The notes under the pieces are model-generated. The model had not been told where the DNA came from. It worked only from the letters and a program-made list of their open reading frames with translations, and searched no databases. Shown in pieces: positions 1 through 8,139 of a DNA stretch of 64,000 bases. Position 1 is the first letter of the stretch. Every line of letters starts with the position of its first letter. The stretch comes from Gemmatimonadota bacterium (GTDB taxonomy: Bacteria; JAAXHH01). The DNA lies in assembly GCA_009841265.1 (NCBI GenBank), contig VXMB01000009.1, forward strand, positions 293,911 to 357,910, read 5' to 3'. The translations under genes and the position numbers were made by a program.

Positions 1-699
1 ACCGTTCATGAAAGCCGCCCACAGCAGGTCGCGCCGGCCGAGAACCAGCCCGGAGGCCTGAGGCCCCCGGAGGCACTTCCCGCCACTGTAGGCCACGGCG
101 TCCACGCCGTCCGCCAGGTACGGATTGGGCACATCCGGTCGTTCCGCGGCCGCGTCCACGAAAACGGGAACGCCATGGCCGTGGGCGATGTCGACGATCT
201 CGGCCACGGTCATTACGCCGTCGCCCGCGCGGTCGCCGAACAGGGCGACCATGGCGGTACGTTCGTTGAAGGCGGCCCGCAGGCTATCCGGGTCGTCGTC
301 CACTTCCACGAGCGTGATCCCCACCATGCGAATGGCATGGTCATAGACATGCCTGTGAGCCTTAAGCGTGATGACCTCGTTCTTCATGCCCGTGGTGTCC
401 GGCAACCGGGCGATCCGGTCGGGATCCGTTCCGGCCACGCAGGCGGCGGTGACCTGGCAGAGCGCAGCCGCACACCCATTGGTCACGAGTCCGAATTCCG
501 CCTGCATGACTTCGGCTATACGCTTGCCGACGCCTTCCATAAGTTCTTCGATATGCACGTACTTCCTTGACGCTTCGGCCATAGCCCTGCGGACTTCAGG
601 CAGCATGACCGATCCGCTGTACATGGTCAGCGTGCCCTTGCAGTTGATGAGAGGACGGACACCTATCCTATCGTAGGTAGGGTATTCCTGAAATGGCAT
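1..699 (-). CDS. SelA-like PLP-dependent enzyme, C-terminus cut by window edge
   Basis: Minus-strand ORF of 233 codons running off the left edge. ATG at 699 follows a good AGGAG ribosome site. The N-terminus (IGVRPLINCKGTLTMYSG) and the segment around residues 203-220 (YSGGKCLRGPQASGLVLG) match the fold-type-I PLP family that includes selenocysteine synthase SelA and its many SelA-like relatives such as D-glucosaminate-6-phosphate ammonia-lyase. Lys208 is the expected Schiff-base lysine, and Asp182 in FVDAA the residue that contacts the PLP ring nitrogen. True SelA has an extra N-terminal domain that is absent here, so this is probably a metabolic ammonia-lyase or aldolase rather than the tRNA-Sec enzyme. 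The substrate cannot be told. It is divergent from the protease lipoprotein gene. Confidence 0.8.
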   Translation of the reverse strand, partial: MPFQEYPTYDRIGVRPLINCKGTLTMYSGSVMLPEVRRAMAEASRKYVHIEELMEGVGKRIAEVMQAEFGLVTNGCAAALCQVTAACVAGTDPDRIARLPDTTGMKNEVITLKAHRHVYDHAIRMVGITLVEVDDDPDSLRAAFNERTAMVALFGDRAGDGVMTVAEIVDIAHGHGVPVFVDAAAERPDVPNPYLADGVDAVAYSGGKCLRGPQASGLVLGRRDLLWAAFMNG

Positions 700-985
700 G
701 GTTGGCTCCTCGTAGTAGCTCCAGATCTTTCAACTCCGATATTGACACCATGCGAAGAGTTTGCTGTGCAAAATCGTGCGCGAATGTGCGGTCCAGGACA
801 ATTTATCTTACACCCAAAGCACCTGTCTAACGTTTAATGTTGTTGTTGATGATTATTCAATTGCAATAAAACTGCATTCTAGTAGTTTCCTTTGATCTGT
901 GTTTTAACATGATCAGACTGTCATCTATGAATTGGGTACTTGGTGGTCAATCGGTCAAGTATCCTTCGAGAAAAGGGTGGAAATC
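700..985. other. AT-rich divergent intergenic region
   Basis: This stretch between the divergently transcribed SelA-like and protease genes is clearly AT-richer than the flanking coding DNA, especially from about 780 to 930. It must hold promoters for both genes. I could not find a convincing -35/-10 pair with normal spacing, so none is called. No RNA gene or coding sequence is visible. Confidence 0.5.
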
Positions 986-2101
986 GTGCGAGTTGTAATC
1001 ATGATGGCCATGGCTGTTGTCTTGGTGTCCTGCAAGGGCGAACCGGGACCGGTCGGTCCTCAGGGCTCCCAGGGAATCCAGGGTATCCAGGGGATCCAGG
1101 GAGAACAAGGTGTACAGGGCACCCAGGGCGAACAAGGTGTGCAGGGTGAGCAGGGTGAGCAGGGTGAGCAGGGTGTCCAGGGCGAGACCGGTGAAATGCT
1201 CAACTGGGCGGAGGTTATCGAGAAAGGCAAGCTGCGGGACGCGATCTATCTCATCTCCGTAGTCGTCGACGGCGAAATAAGAGCAAGCGGTACGGGCTTC
1301 AGCGCTTATTTCACAGATAAGCTCTGGACAAACGCCCATGTGGTAGAGTCCACATTGGAGGTTTACAACGATCCCGAAAACGCGGAAAGTCTGCGGTATC
1401 TTCTCGCTACACGTACGGGCACACTGCTTGGAGGCGACGAAACCTATCTGTGGGAGCCCTATGTCCTTCATCCCGAATACGATAACGAAGAAAACTGGTC
1501 TCCGGATATTGCCCTGATACAACTCATCGGCGGCGAGATCACCCACGACTCGCCCGAGTTCCTGCCGCGGGAGTTTAACGACGATCTGCGCGAAGGTCAA
1601 CCGATCGGCACCCTTGGTTTCCCTGGACTGCTTCCTTTTTTCAATTTACTGCCGATCGCCAACTTCAGGGAAGGTACGATCGGCGCCATCAGACCCTTCT
1701 ACAATGAGGCTTTTTTCGCCAGTCCCATAAATACGGGCCAAATTATCCACTCTAATCTGGGGACCCTTGGCGGTACAAGTGGCAGTCCGATTTTCGATCA
1801 TGAAGGGTATATCATCGCCATCAACTTCGCGGGACTCGTTACTCCTATCAGGCTGCCCGATGAAGATGAGGAAGACGAGGAGCCGGGAGAACTCATAGGA
1901 AGAGTGGAACTTGCCGAAGACTTTGGTGTCAATATATCGGCGGCGTGGGATCTGCTCGACTATCTGGAAAACCGAAACGATACGAGTGTCATCGCGTCTA
2001 CAGTTTCCATCGAAGACGCTTCATATGACGATCGATCCTATCCCCACGAGGAGTATCAGCCGGAACCGCACAACTGGAATGGAGAAACCGTCCTGCCCTG
2101 A
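986..2101 (+). CDS. Lipoprotein with collagen-like repeats and trypsin-like serine protease domain
   Basis: A short signal peptide ends in lipobox VLVSC (lipidated Cys16). It is followed by a collagen-like Gly-X-Y stretch at about residues 19-69, dominated by GxQG and GEQG triplets, then a chymotrypsin-fold protease domain. The triad is visible: His118 in TNAHVV, Asp174 in PDIAL, Ser265 in GTSGSP. The C-terminus is acidic. Lipidated, it should sit on the envelope with the collagen-like stalk holding the protease away from the membrane. I chose GTG 986 because AGGGTGG (974-980) precedes it. TTG 932 and ATG 1001 are in-frame alternatives; TTG 932 would put 18 residues before the signal peptide. 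The substrate is unknown. The gene and its surroundings look less GC-rich than the rest, which fits an accessory gene. Confidence 0.85.
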   Translation: MRVVIMMAMAVVLVSCKGEPGPVGPQGSQGIQGIQGIQGEQGVQGTQGEQGVQGEQGEQGEQGVQGETGEMLNWAEVIEKGKLRDAIYLISVVVDGEIRASGTGFSAYFTDKLWTNAHVVESTLEVYNDPENAESLRYLLATRTGTLLGGDETYLWEPYVLHPEYDNEENWSPDIALIQLIGGEITHDSPEFLPREFNDDLREGQPIGTLGFPGLLPFFNLLPIANFREGTIGAIRPFYNEAFFASPINTGQIIHSNLGTLGGTSGSPIFDHEGYIIAINFAGLVTPIRLPDEDEEDEEPGELIGRVELAEDFGVNISAAWDLLDYLENRNDTSVIASTVSIEDASYDDRSYPHEEYQPEPHNWNGETVLP

Positions 2102-2489
2102 CGGATGCCCTGTCCGGTGGAATGCGACAAAAAGTGTAAGCGGAAGTGGTCTGGATCAGCCTGGAGTTTCCGTGACCGGATGTACATGGTATATCTAGGG
2201 ATATTCCTGTGTCGCTATAAACGGAGTGGCGTTAATAGTCCTCGACGAATAACTGCTTCCTGAACACCCATCAATGCTTCCGCGTGACCTGACCAGCGCA
2301 TTGTGCGTCGGTCAACCCCTGGGATAGCTCGTCTTTCCAGTCTATCCCACCTTGCAGATTGACGTATAGCCGATGGCTATCTTCCTGGACTGCGACCATC
2401 GCGGAGCGTGGTTCAGCGCGGTTTGACGGTGTTTCCGGGCTGCCGCAGGACGCTGAAAGTTACTACCAGCATAACCTGCTACTTGAGCA
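2102..2489. other. Intergenic region without recognised gene
   Basis: About 390 bases between the protease lipoprotein and a small membrane protein. Short ORFs here are on both strands and resemble nothing. The only structure seen is an 8-bp inverted repeat, TGGGATAG (2320-2327) and CTATCCCA (2342-2349), with a 14-base loop. It has no following T-run, so I do not call it an intrinsic terminator. Confidence 0.4.
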
Positions 2490-2795
2490 ATGAACCGATT
2501 ACTCCCTGTAGTCCTGCTCCTGTTCATCTGCTTCTGCATCGTCGTGATTCTGGCGCTGCCGGGAACATTTTGGGGACTGATTCTCAAAGGTTTCTTCGGA
2601 TTGTTCGTCCTTGTCCTGTTCAAGGTCGCATACAACAAGATGGTCCTGCCAGGTACTTGCATTAGCGCCGTCTTCTTCACGCTGGCGTGGTGGTACGCTC
2701 CGTCGTGGCCGATGTACCTCTTCCTTGCCCTGATGTTGGGCGCCTTGATTGTCACCTGCAAAACGGCGGAAGCGTTCTACAACCGTTCCGAATGA
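2490..2795 (+). CDS. Small hydrophobic membrane protein, unknown function
   Basis: 101 residues, almost entirely hydrophobic, with about four predicted membrane segments: residues 3-24, 28-48, 56-71 and 73-90. It ends in a short polar tail with Arg and Glu. I do not recognise a family. The regular alternation of hydrophobic helices and short basic loops makes it look like a real inner-membrane protein rather than a chance ORF. It lies between the protease lipoprotein and the MBL hydrolase with no tight coupling to either. No motif suggests transport or catalysis. Confidence 0.55.
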   Translation: MNRLLPVVLLLFICFCIVVILALPGTFWGLILKGFFGLFVLVLFKVAYNKMVLPGTCISAVFFTLAWWYAPSWPMYLFLALMLGALIVTCKTAEAFYNRSE

Positions 2796-2928
2796 CAAAC
2801 GGTAGAATACCCATGACAGCCCCATGCATGATGCGTATACTCGTAATGCCGGCCTTCCGGCTGCACGAGGGGGTCTGGAAGGATTGTTGCGTCCGGGAAG
2901 CATCGAACATCGGAGCTGGAGCGAATCC

Positions 2929-3819
2929 ATGAGACGAATATACACCTTCATGGCCGCCGCCGTATTCCTGGTGTCCGGCCCGGCCGATGCGCAGCAGAAT
3001 TGGGATGAGGTGGTCGTCGAAGCCCACCCCGTCGTCGGAAACATCTACATGCTGACCGGCAGCGGCGGGAACATCGGCGTTTCGGTCGGCGAAGACGGCA
3101 TATTGATCGTCGACGACCAGTACGCGCCGCTGGCCGACAAGATCAAGTCCGCCCTCCGGGGCCTGCACGCGGGCCCCCTCAAGTTCGTCCTGAACACCCA
3201 TTTTCACGGCGATCATGTCGGCGGCAACCCCATCTTCGGCCTGGAGGCGACCATCATCGCCCATACGAACGTCCGCAAACGGGTCTCCACGCCGGAGCAG
3301 CGGGGCGTCCAGACCATCCCCGCCATGGTAGAGGACGGCTGGCCGGTGATCACCTTCGACGAGGAGGTCTCGGTCCACTTCAACGGGGAAGAGATCAGGC
3401 TGGTGCATATGCCCGGCGCCCACACGGACAACGACAGTTACGTTTACTTCACGGGATCGGACGTGGTGCACATGGGGGACACCTTCTTCAACGGACGGTT
3501 CCCCTTTGTGGATCTGCGCAGCGGTGGTACGGTGGACGGACTGATCCGCAATATCGCCGAGGTGCTGGAAATCATCGGACCGGACACCCGGGTCATACCG
3601 GGACACGGCGATCTGGGCGACCGGGCGGACCTGCGGACTTACCACGGCATGCTCGTAGCGACTACGGATGCTGTCCGTGCGATGGTGGCGGAGGGAAAGA
3701 CGCTCGACGAGATCAAGGCGGCAGGCCTGCCGGGTGAGTGGGCCGGCTACGCGAGCGACTTCGTCCCGGAAGCGCGCTGGATCGAGACGATATTCAACAG
3801 TTACGGTTCGGCGGAATAA
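2929..3819 (+). CDS. Exported MBL-fold metallo-hydrolase
   Basis: 296 residues. A signal peptide (MRRIYTFMAAAVFLVSGPADAQQ) points to the periplasm. The metallo-beta-lactamase fold is clear: HFHGDH gives metal ligands His91, His93, Asp95 and His96. His165 (GAHTDND), Asp184 (HMGDTFF) and His226 (IPGHGD) complete a two-metal site. Family members hydrolyse thioesters, lactones, phosphodiesters or beta-lactams; the substrate is not predictable here. I chose ATG 2929 because it begins the signal peptide. The ORF is open to 2824 but those residues look random. The next gene begins 23 bases after the stop, so the two are probably co-transcribed. Confidence 0.85.
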   Translation: MRRIYTFMAAAVFLVSGPADAQQNWDEVVVEAHPVVGNIYMLTGSGGNIGVSVGEDGILIVDDQYAPLADKIKSALRGLHAGPLKFVLNTHFHGDHVGGNPIFGLEATIIAHTNVRKRVSTPEQRGVQTIPAMVEDGWPVITFDEEVSVHFNGEEIRLVHMPGAHTDNDSYVYFTGSDVVHMGDTFFNGRFPFVDLRSGGTVDGLIRNIAEVLEIIGPDTRVIPGHGDLGDRADLRTYHGMLVATTDAVRAMVAEGKTLDEIKAAGLPGEWAGYASDFVPEARWIETIFNSYGSAE

Positions 3820-3842
3820 AGTTCAAAAACGGGAGGTTTTCT

Positions 3843-4685
3843 TTGCAGATCATCGATGCGCATCAGCATCTCTGGGATACGGCCGAACTGAGCTATCCCT
3901 GGCTGGAAGGATTCGACGCCCTTCGGCAGCGGTATGGACCGGAGGACTACCGGACCGCGTTCGAAGGCATCGATATCACCACGTCCGTACATATCGAAGC
4001 GGACCCCGCCCCCGGTGCCGAGGTGGCCGAGGTGGACCGGCTCGTGCGCATAGCCGCCGAGGACGGCATGATCGGCGCGATCGTCCCCACGGCGCCCCTG
4101 GAATCGGAGGACCGCGAGGAAACCCTGGAGCGGCTGGCCGCGGACTATCCCATGGTGGTCGGCATTCGCCGCATGGCCTGGCATCACGAAGACCCAGCGT
4201 TCTACAGCTGGCCGTCCCTGATCGAAGGCGTCAAGGCGCTGCCGAAGTACGGCTACACCTTTGAACTATGCGCCAACGTCACGCAGCTGGACGCGGCGGT
4301 GACCCTGGTTCGCGCGACCCCCGACGTGACCCACGCCATCAACCACTGCGGGGGGCCGGATATCGCGGCGGGCGGTTTCGCGCCGTGGGCGGACTACATG
4401 AACCAGCTGGCCGGGTTTCCCAACACGGTCTGCAAGATTTCCGGACTCGTTACCCGGGCGAAGGAAAACTGGACCGCGGACGATCTGAGACCTTACATCG
4501 ACCATCTGATCGACGTCTTCGGATTCGACCGGGTGATGTACGGCAGCGACTGGCCGGTCTGTACGCTCGCGGCGACCTACCGGGCGTGGTTCGAAACGCT
4601 CGTTGCCGCGGTGGCGGGCGTCTCCGAAGAGGACCACCGCAAATTGTTTCACGACAATGCCAGCCGTTTTTATCGATTGGGGTGA
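3843..4685 (+). CDS. Amidohydrolase of the L-fuconolactonase/rhamnonolactonase type (COG3618-like)
   Basis: 280 residues. The metal-binding HxH is at the very N-terminus (DAHQHLW, His7 and His9), and the typical family motif YGSDWPVC lies near residue 235. This is a TIM-barrel amidohydrolase like L-fucono-1,5-lactonase and 2-pyrone-4,6-dicarboxylate lactonase, which hydrolyse lactones of sugar or aromatic acids. The TTG start at 3843 is chosen because GGGAGG (3831-3836) lies six bases upstream and the family begins at this IDAHxH segment; the frame is open further upstream. It closely follows the MBL hydrolase gene and may act with it. Substrate unknown. Confidence 0.85.
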   Translation: MQIIDAHQHLWDTAELSYPWLEGFDALRQRYGPEDYRTAFEGIDITTSVHIEADPAPGAEVAEVDRLVRIAAEDGMIGAIVPTAPLESEDREETLERLAADYPMVVGIRRMAWHHEDPAFYSWPSLIEGVKALPKYGYTFELCANVTQLDAAVTLVRATPDVTHAINHCGGPDIAAGGFAPWADYMNQLAGFPNTVCKISGLVTRAKENWTADDLRPYIDHLIDVFGFDRVMYGSDWPVCTLAATYRAWFETLVAAVAGVSEEDHRKLFHDNASRFYRLG

Positions 4686-4716
4686 ATGACGCCGGGAAAG
4701 GCAGGAGTCCGGAAAG

Positions 4717-5490
4717 ATGTCTGTGGTGACACAACCCGGTACGCAAACCGATACGCAGACTGAGCTGCTGGAACCGGAAGTCAGGGACCGGGAGTGGGTA
4801 CGTGTCCCCGGCTCCGGGGTGCGTACCGGATCGTATCGACGCGACACCGGAAACGGCGGTGGCGGCCGGGGCGGTGACGGCCGGGACGGTGGCGGCGGCG
4901 GTGACGACGAACCGCCCGGTTCCCCTTCCGCGGCGCCGGCGGCCATGGGGACCAACGTGCTGGGCATGCTGGTGTTCATCGCCAGCGAGGCCGTCCTCTT
5001 CCTGACGCTGATCGTCACGTTCGCCGTTGTACGGGCGGGCTACCCGGAATGGCCCCCATCGGACCAGCCCCGGCTCCCCGTGATGATGTCTTTTTTCAAC
5101 ACCCTTGTCCTGCTGGGCAGCGGCGCGGCCATGTTCGGAGCGTGGCGGTCCATTCGGCGCGGAATCGTGCCGTATTCAAGGCGATTGCTAATCACGGCTA
5201 CGCTGCTCGGAATCCTGTTCCTGGTGGTGCAGGGCGTGGAATGGGTCCGGTTGATCGATTTCGGCCTGACCGTCTCCCAGAATATCTACGGCGCGGTTTT
5301 CTACGTCATGGTTGGGATGCATGGGCTGCACGTCTTCATCGCCGTCCTGGGACTACTCTACGTGTCGCGCAAGTTCGGAAAAGGCGCGTACACCCGCGAA
5401 GCACACGACGGATTGACCATGGGCGGGATGTTCTGGGGATTCGTCGTGCTCGTCTGGCCCTTGCTTTTCGTTTTCGTCTACCTCCTGTGA
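4717..5490 (+). CDS. Cytochrome c oxidase subunit III-like membrane protein with Gly/Asp-rich N-terminus
   Basis: 257 residues. Residues 1-75 are low-complexity (Gly, Asp and Arg rich), then five membrane helices follow. The helices carry subunit III signatures: MLVFIASEAVLF (helix Glu), LVVQGVEW, and GMHGLHVFIAVLGLLY, very close to the usual GFHGLHV. The last helix reads FWGFVVLVWPLLF where the family normally has WHFVDxVW, so the His and Asp are lost. Subunit III normally sits beside subunits I and II of haem-copper oxidases, but no other subunit is present in this window. It may serve a distant oxidase, or be an orphan relative such as the NorE-like proteins. Confidence 0.8.
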   Translation: MSVVTQPGTQTDTQTELLEPEVRDREWVRVPGSGVRTGSYRRDTGNGGGGRGGDGRDGGGGGDDEPPGSPSAAPAAMGTNVLGMLVFIASEAVLFLTLIVTFAVVRAGYPEWPPSDQPRLPVMMSFFNTLVLLGSGAAMFGAWRSIRRGIVPYSRRLLITATLLGILFLVVQGVEWVRLIDFGLTVSQNIYGAVFYVMVGMHGLHVFIAVLGLLYVSRKFGKGAYTREAHDGLTMGGMFWGFVVLVWPLLFVFVYLL

Positions 5491-5538
5491 GCCATTCCGT
5501 CTTTAGCGTTTCCTTCCTGAAATAGAAACGGAGCACAC

Positions 5539-6753
5539 ATGAAACCGTCCTTCGGCGTCGACGTGAAACGTACGGCGGAAGCGCTGAGCGCCCAGGGCAA
5601 GGACGCCAACCAGATCGCGAAAATCGTATGCGACCAGGACCCCGAAGGGTACAACTACGGCATCGGCATCGTCGTGGACGGGAAGGGCCGGGCTTGGCCG
5701 ACCTCCGAGACGCTGCTCAACCATGCCAGGGCCGAAATAGACCACAGCCTGCTCGGCGAGTACATGAGCACCGCGTCCCTCGCAGCACCGCTTAAGGAAG
5801 CCGTGCTGCGCTGGCAGCGCATCCCCGAGGACTACTGGGACCGCTTCTCGCTGCTGATTCCCTCGGACGCGGGCACCGGCGCGGTGAAGACCGCGGTCGA
5901 GATGGCCCTGCAGCTCTATCCCGACCTGCAGGCGATCGGCGTGGAAGAACTGTCCTGGCCCGCATACAAGGCGATCGCCCGGATGAGCAGGATCTCGTGC
6001 CGCGAGTTTCCCATCGGTGACGTGATGGACGCCCCGGATCTACTGCGGATCTACCAGGCCGGTCCGATGAATACGACCGGCCGCGTCCAGTCCCTCGAGA
6101 CCATGCGTGAACGGGCGGCCGCGGCGAAGGGCCGCCCCGTGCTGCTGGACCGGGCCTACTCCGGATTCGAGTATGCCCGCCTCCTCGAGTCCCACGGATA
6201 CGACGAGATCATGACCATGAGTTACGACGACCAGATCCGGCCCTTCATCGAAAACGACGTGCCCTTCTGGGTCTCCATCAGCCCCACCAAGTCCTTCGGC
6301 ACCTTCGCCCTGCGTCCCTGCGGGATGCTCCTGGTGCACCTGCCGGACGCGTCCCGGTCGGGAGAACTGGCGGCACTGGCCAATTCGGTGACGCGCGCCC
6401 GGGGTTCGTCTTTCGAACATCCGGTAACGCGGGCATTCGTCTCCGCGCTGGTCAACGACCTGGAATCCCTGGAGCGTGAACACGCCGGCATACTGCGGAG
6501 GGTCGCCACGGCGGAGAAAGCCTGGAAGGACCAATGCGCCGGTTCACCGCTCTCCGAGCTGTTCACGGACAGTTATGCCGGCCTTTTCCGCAATCCCCGC
6601 GTCGAGGACAAGGCCCAGGCGGTGATATACGATGCCCATCTGTATCCTGTTTTCACGCCCGGACGTTGCAGGCTGAACGTTACCGGCCTTCCGGAGGACG
6701 AAGACATCGCCGGTGGCCACGTGGAGGTTTTCGCCCGGTTTTGCCGTGGATAG
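5539..6753 (+). CDS. PLP-dependent aminotransferase related to aspartate/aromatic aminotransferases
   Basis: 404 residues, fold type I. The active-site pattern follows the aspartate aminotransferase family: DRAYSGF (Asp204 and Tyr207, as in DxAYQGF), Lys251 in SISPTKSFGTFALRPCG with Arg259 eight residues later, and a C-terminal GRCRLNVTGL that corresponds to the substrate-carboxylate arginine segment. The sequence is divergent around these points, so donor specificity cannot be assigned. ATG 5539 is preceded by a weak purine-rich site (AAACGGAG). It sits between the oxidase-III-like gene and the RidA-like gene. The RidA neighbour fits, because RidA proteins remove reactive enamines and imines made by PLP enzymes. 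Confidence 0.75.
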   Translation: MKPSFGVDVKRTAEALSAQGKDANQIAKIVCDQDPEGYNYGIGIVVDGKGRAWPTSETLLNHARAEIDHSLLGEYMSTASLAAPLKEAVLRWQRIPEDYWDRFSLLIPSDAGTGAVKTAVEMALQLYPDLQAIGVEELSWPAYKAIARMSRISCREFPIGDVMDAPDLLRIYQAGPMNTTGRVQSLETMRERAAAAKGRPVLLDRAYSGFEYARLLESHGYDEIMTMSYDDQIRPFIENDVPFWVSISPTKSFGTFALRPCGMLLVHLPDASRSGELAALANSVTRARGSSFEHPVTRAFVSALVNDLESLEREHAGILRRVATAEKAWKDQCAGSPLSELFTDSYAGLFRNPRVEDKAQAVIYDAHLYPVFTPGRCRLNVTGLPEDEDIAGGHVEVFARFCRG

Positions 6754-6867
6754 GATGGCCGTCCATTTCTTTTCCCGCTTGTTTTTGCCGGTCCGACCGT
6801 TTAGTTTCTACGGCCTGAATCATTGGAATATCCGCCAATTTAATCCGATCCGAAAGGAAGTCTCCAC

Positions 6868-8061
6868 ATGGCACAGGTCAGCATCGTCAGGCATAATCCC
6901 ATCGCCATCTTTTCCAATCCCACGGAAGTGCTCGTCAAGGACGATCGCAACCACGTATTCCGCCTGGTCGAACCGAGCGGTAATGTGGGTACGCAGTATC
7001 CCAATGACGTGGGCTCCGAGTGGTTCGGCACGATCGAGAACCTGAACAGGAACCTGGCGATCTGTGGCGTGAATTGGTCCGACGTCTACAAGACGGACGT
7101 GCTTTGGACGACTCCTTCCGGTGACCGCGAGGACTGCGACCGGCTCAAGGACGACTACAACGCCGTGTACGCTCCGATGATCGAGGCGGTGACCGGCGGC
7201 CCGCTGCGTTCCAACCGCATGGCGCGGTTTACGCACCCCGAGGGCTTCCCGGATCCCGTGGCGCTGTTCGAGGTCCAGATCAAGGCCGTCAGTGGCGAGC
7301 ACGTCAGCATCGGCAACGGCGTGATCGACTACGGATACTGGCAGGACCACCAGCCGAGCGGCGCGTCGGTCATGCACACCCGCGACGGCAAGGTCATCAC
7401 GTCCCTCGGGTCCGACCTGGCGGAGGAAACGGCCTTCGTGCTGGACGAGCATTACGAGAAACCCTTCGCCGAAGCCGGCAACGATTTCCGGAAGCAGACC
7501 GTTTGGATGGAAATCCTGGTCGCCGTCGACGACGCGCCCGGGAAAACCTGGGAGAGGATCGATACGGTACGCCGGGTCTTCGAAGACTACTTCGGCGACG
7601 ACCGGCCGGCCGGGCTGATCTACCCGGTCTCCCGCATCCCGAACCTGGACGGCATCGTGGAACCCCAGCCCCGGGTGGTCTCGGGCGACGTGAGCATCAC
7701 GCGGTCCGGGGATCTGGAGGACGGTTTCAGCACCTGGACCTCCATTCACTATGGCGGCGTGACCGAAGTCATGACCAGCGCCGTGGGCGGCGACGACGCC
7801 GGCCTGCAGCTTTCGACGCTGGATGCGCGCATCCAGGCGGCGGGCGGAACCGGACTCAAAGAGAACGGCATCTTCAACAACGCCTACGTGGTGGCCGGCG
7901 ACGACACCGAAGCGAACCGGGCCTGGATACAGGAGTTCAATGCGTCGTTCAGTGCGTGGTACGAAGGATCGGCGCCGGCGGGCCGCACCGCGCAGTTCAT
8001 CGGCGGCGTTCAACAGGCGTCTTACCGCTCGGGGATCTCCAACCGCGCCATTTTTGCCTGA
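6868..8061 (+). CDS. Protein with probable three tandem RidA/YjgF-like units
   Basis: 397 residues. Three stretches resemble the RidA (YjgF) enamine/imine deaminase unit. In unit 1 (about 25-135), NRNLAICGVNWSDVYKTDV and YNAVYAPMIEAVTGGPLRSNR match the helix and PARTxxxV strand. In unit 2 (about 136-270), WERIDTVRRVFEDYFGDDRPAG matches the same helix. In unit 3 (about 275-397), ANRAWIQEFNASFSAWYEG and PAGRTAQFIGGV match again. The catalytic Arg of RidA (in PAR-S/T) seems lost in unit 2 (PAGL) and shifted in units 1 and 3. RidA is normally a homotrimer of about 130-residue chains, so this could be a one-chain trimer. The assignment rests on my reading of weak similarity. Confidence 0.5.
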   Translation: MAQVSIVRHNPIAIFSNPTEVLVKDDRNHVFRLVEPSGNVGTQYPNDVGSEWFGTIENLNRNLAICGVNWSDVYKTDVLWTTPSGDREDCDRLKDDYNAVYAPMIEAVTGGPLRSNRMARFTHPEGFPDPVALFEVQIKAVSGEHVSIGNGVIDYGYWQDHQPSGASVMHTRDGKVITSLGSDLAEETAFVLDEHYEKPFAEAGNDFRKQTVWMEILVAVDDAPGKTWERIDTVRRVFEDYFGDDRPAGLIYPVSRIPNLDGIVEPQPRVVSGDVSITRSGDLEDGFSTWTSIHYGGVTEVMTSAVGGDDAGLQLSTLDARIQAAGGTGLKENGIFNNAYVVAGDDTEANRAWIQEFNASFSAWYEGSAPAGRTAQFIGGVQQASYRSGISNRAIFA

Positions 8062-8066
8062 TAGCA

Positions 8067-8111
8067 CGGGAATGGCCAGGTCGGGAATGGTCAGGCCGGG
8101 AATGGCGTTTC
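8067..8111. repeat. Short 15-bp tandem repeat
   Basis: Unit CGGGAATGGYCAGGY occurs twice (8067-8081, 8082-8096), and a third partial unit begins at 8097. It fills the gap between the RidA-like gene and the first solute-binding protein gene. Function unknown. Confidence 0.8.
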
Positions 8112-8139
8112 AGACCCGCAGAGCCACGGGGAGGTACGC

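Noticed and set aside
1..699. SelA-like gene as evidence of selenocysteine machinery
   Set aside because: It lacks the extra N-terminal part of true SelA and belongs to the broad SelA-like enzyme group, so it does not support the UGA reading.
2320..2349. Intrinsic terminator from the 8-bp inverted repeat
   Set aside because: The loop is 14 bases and no T-run follows.
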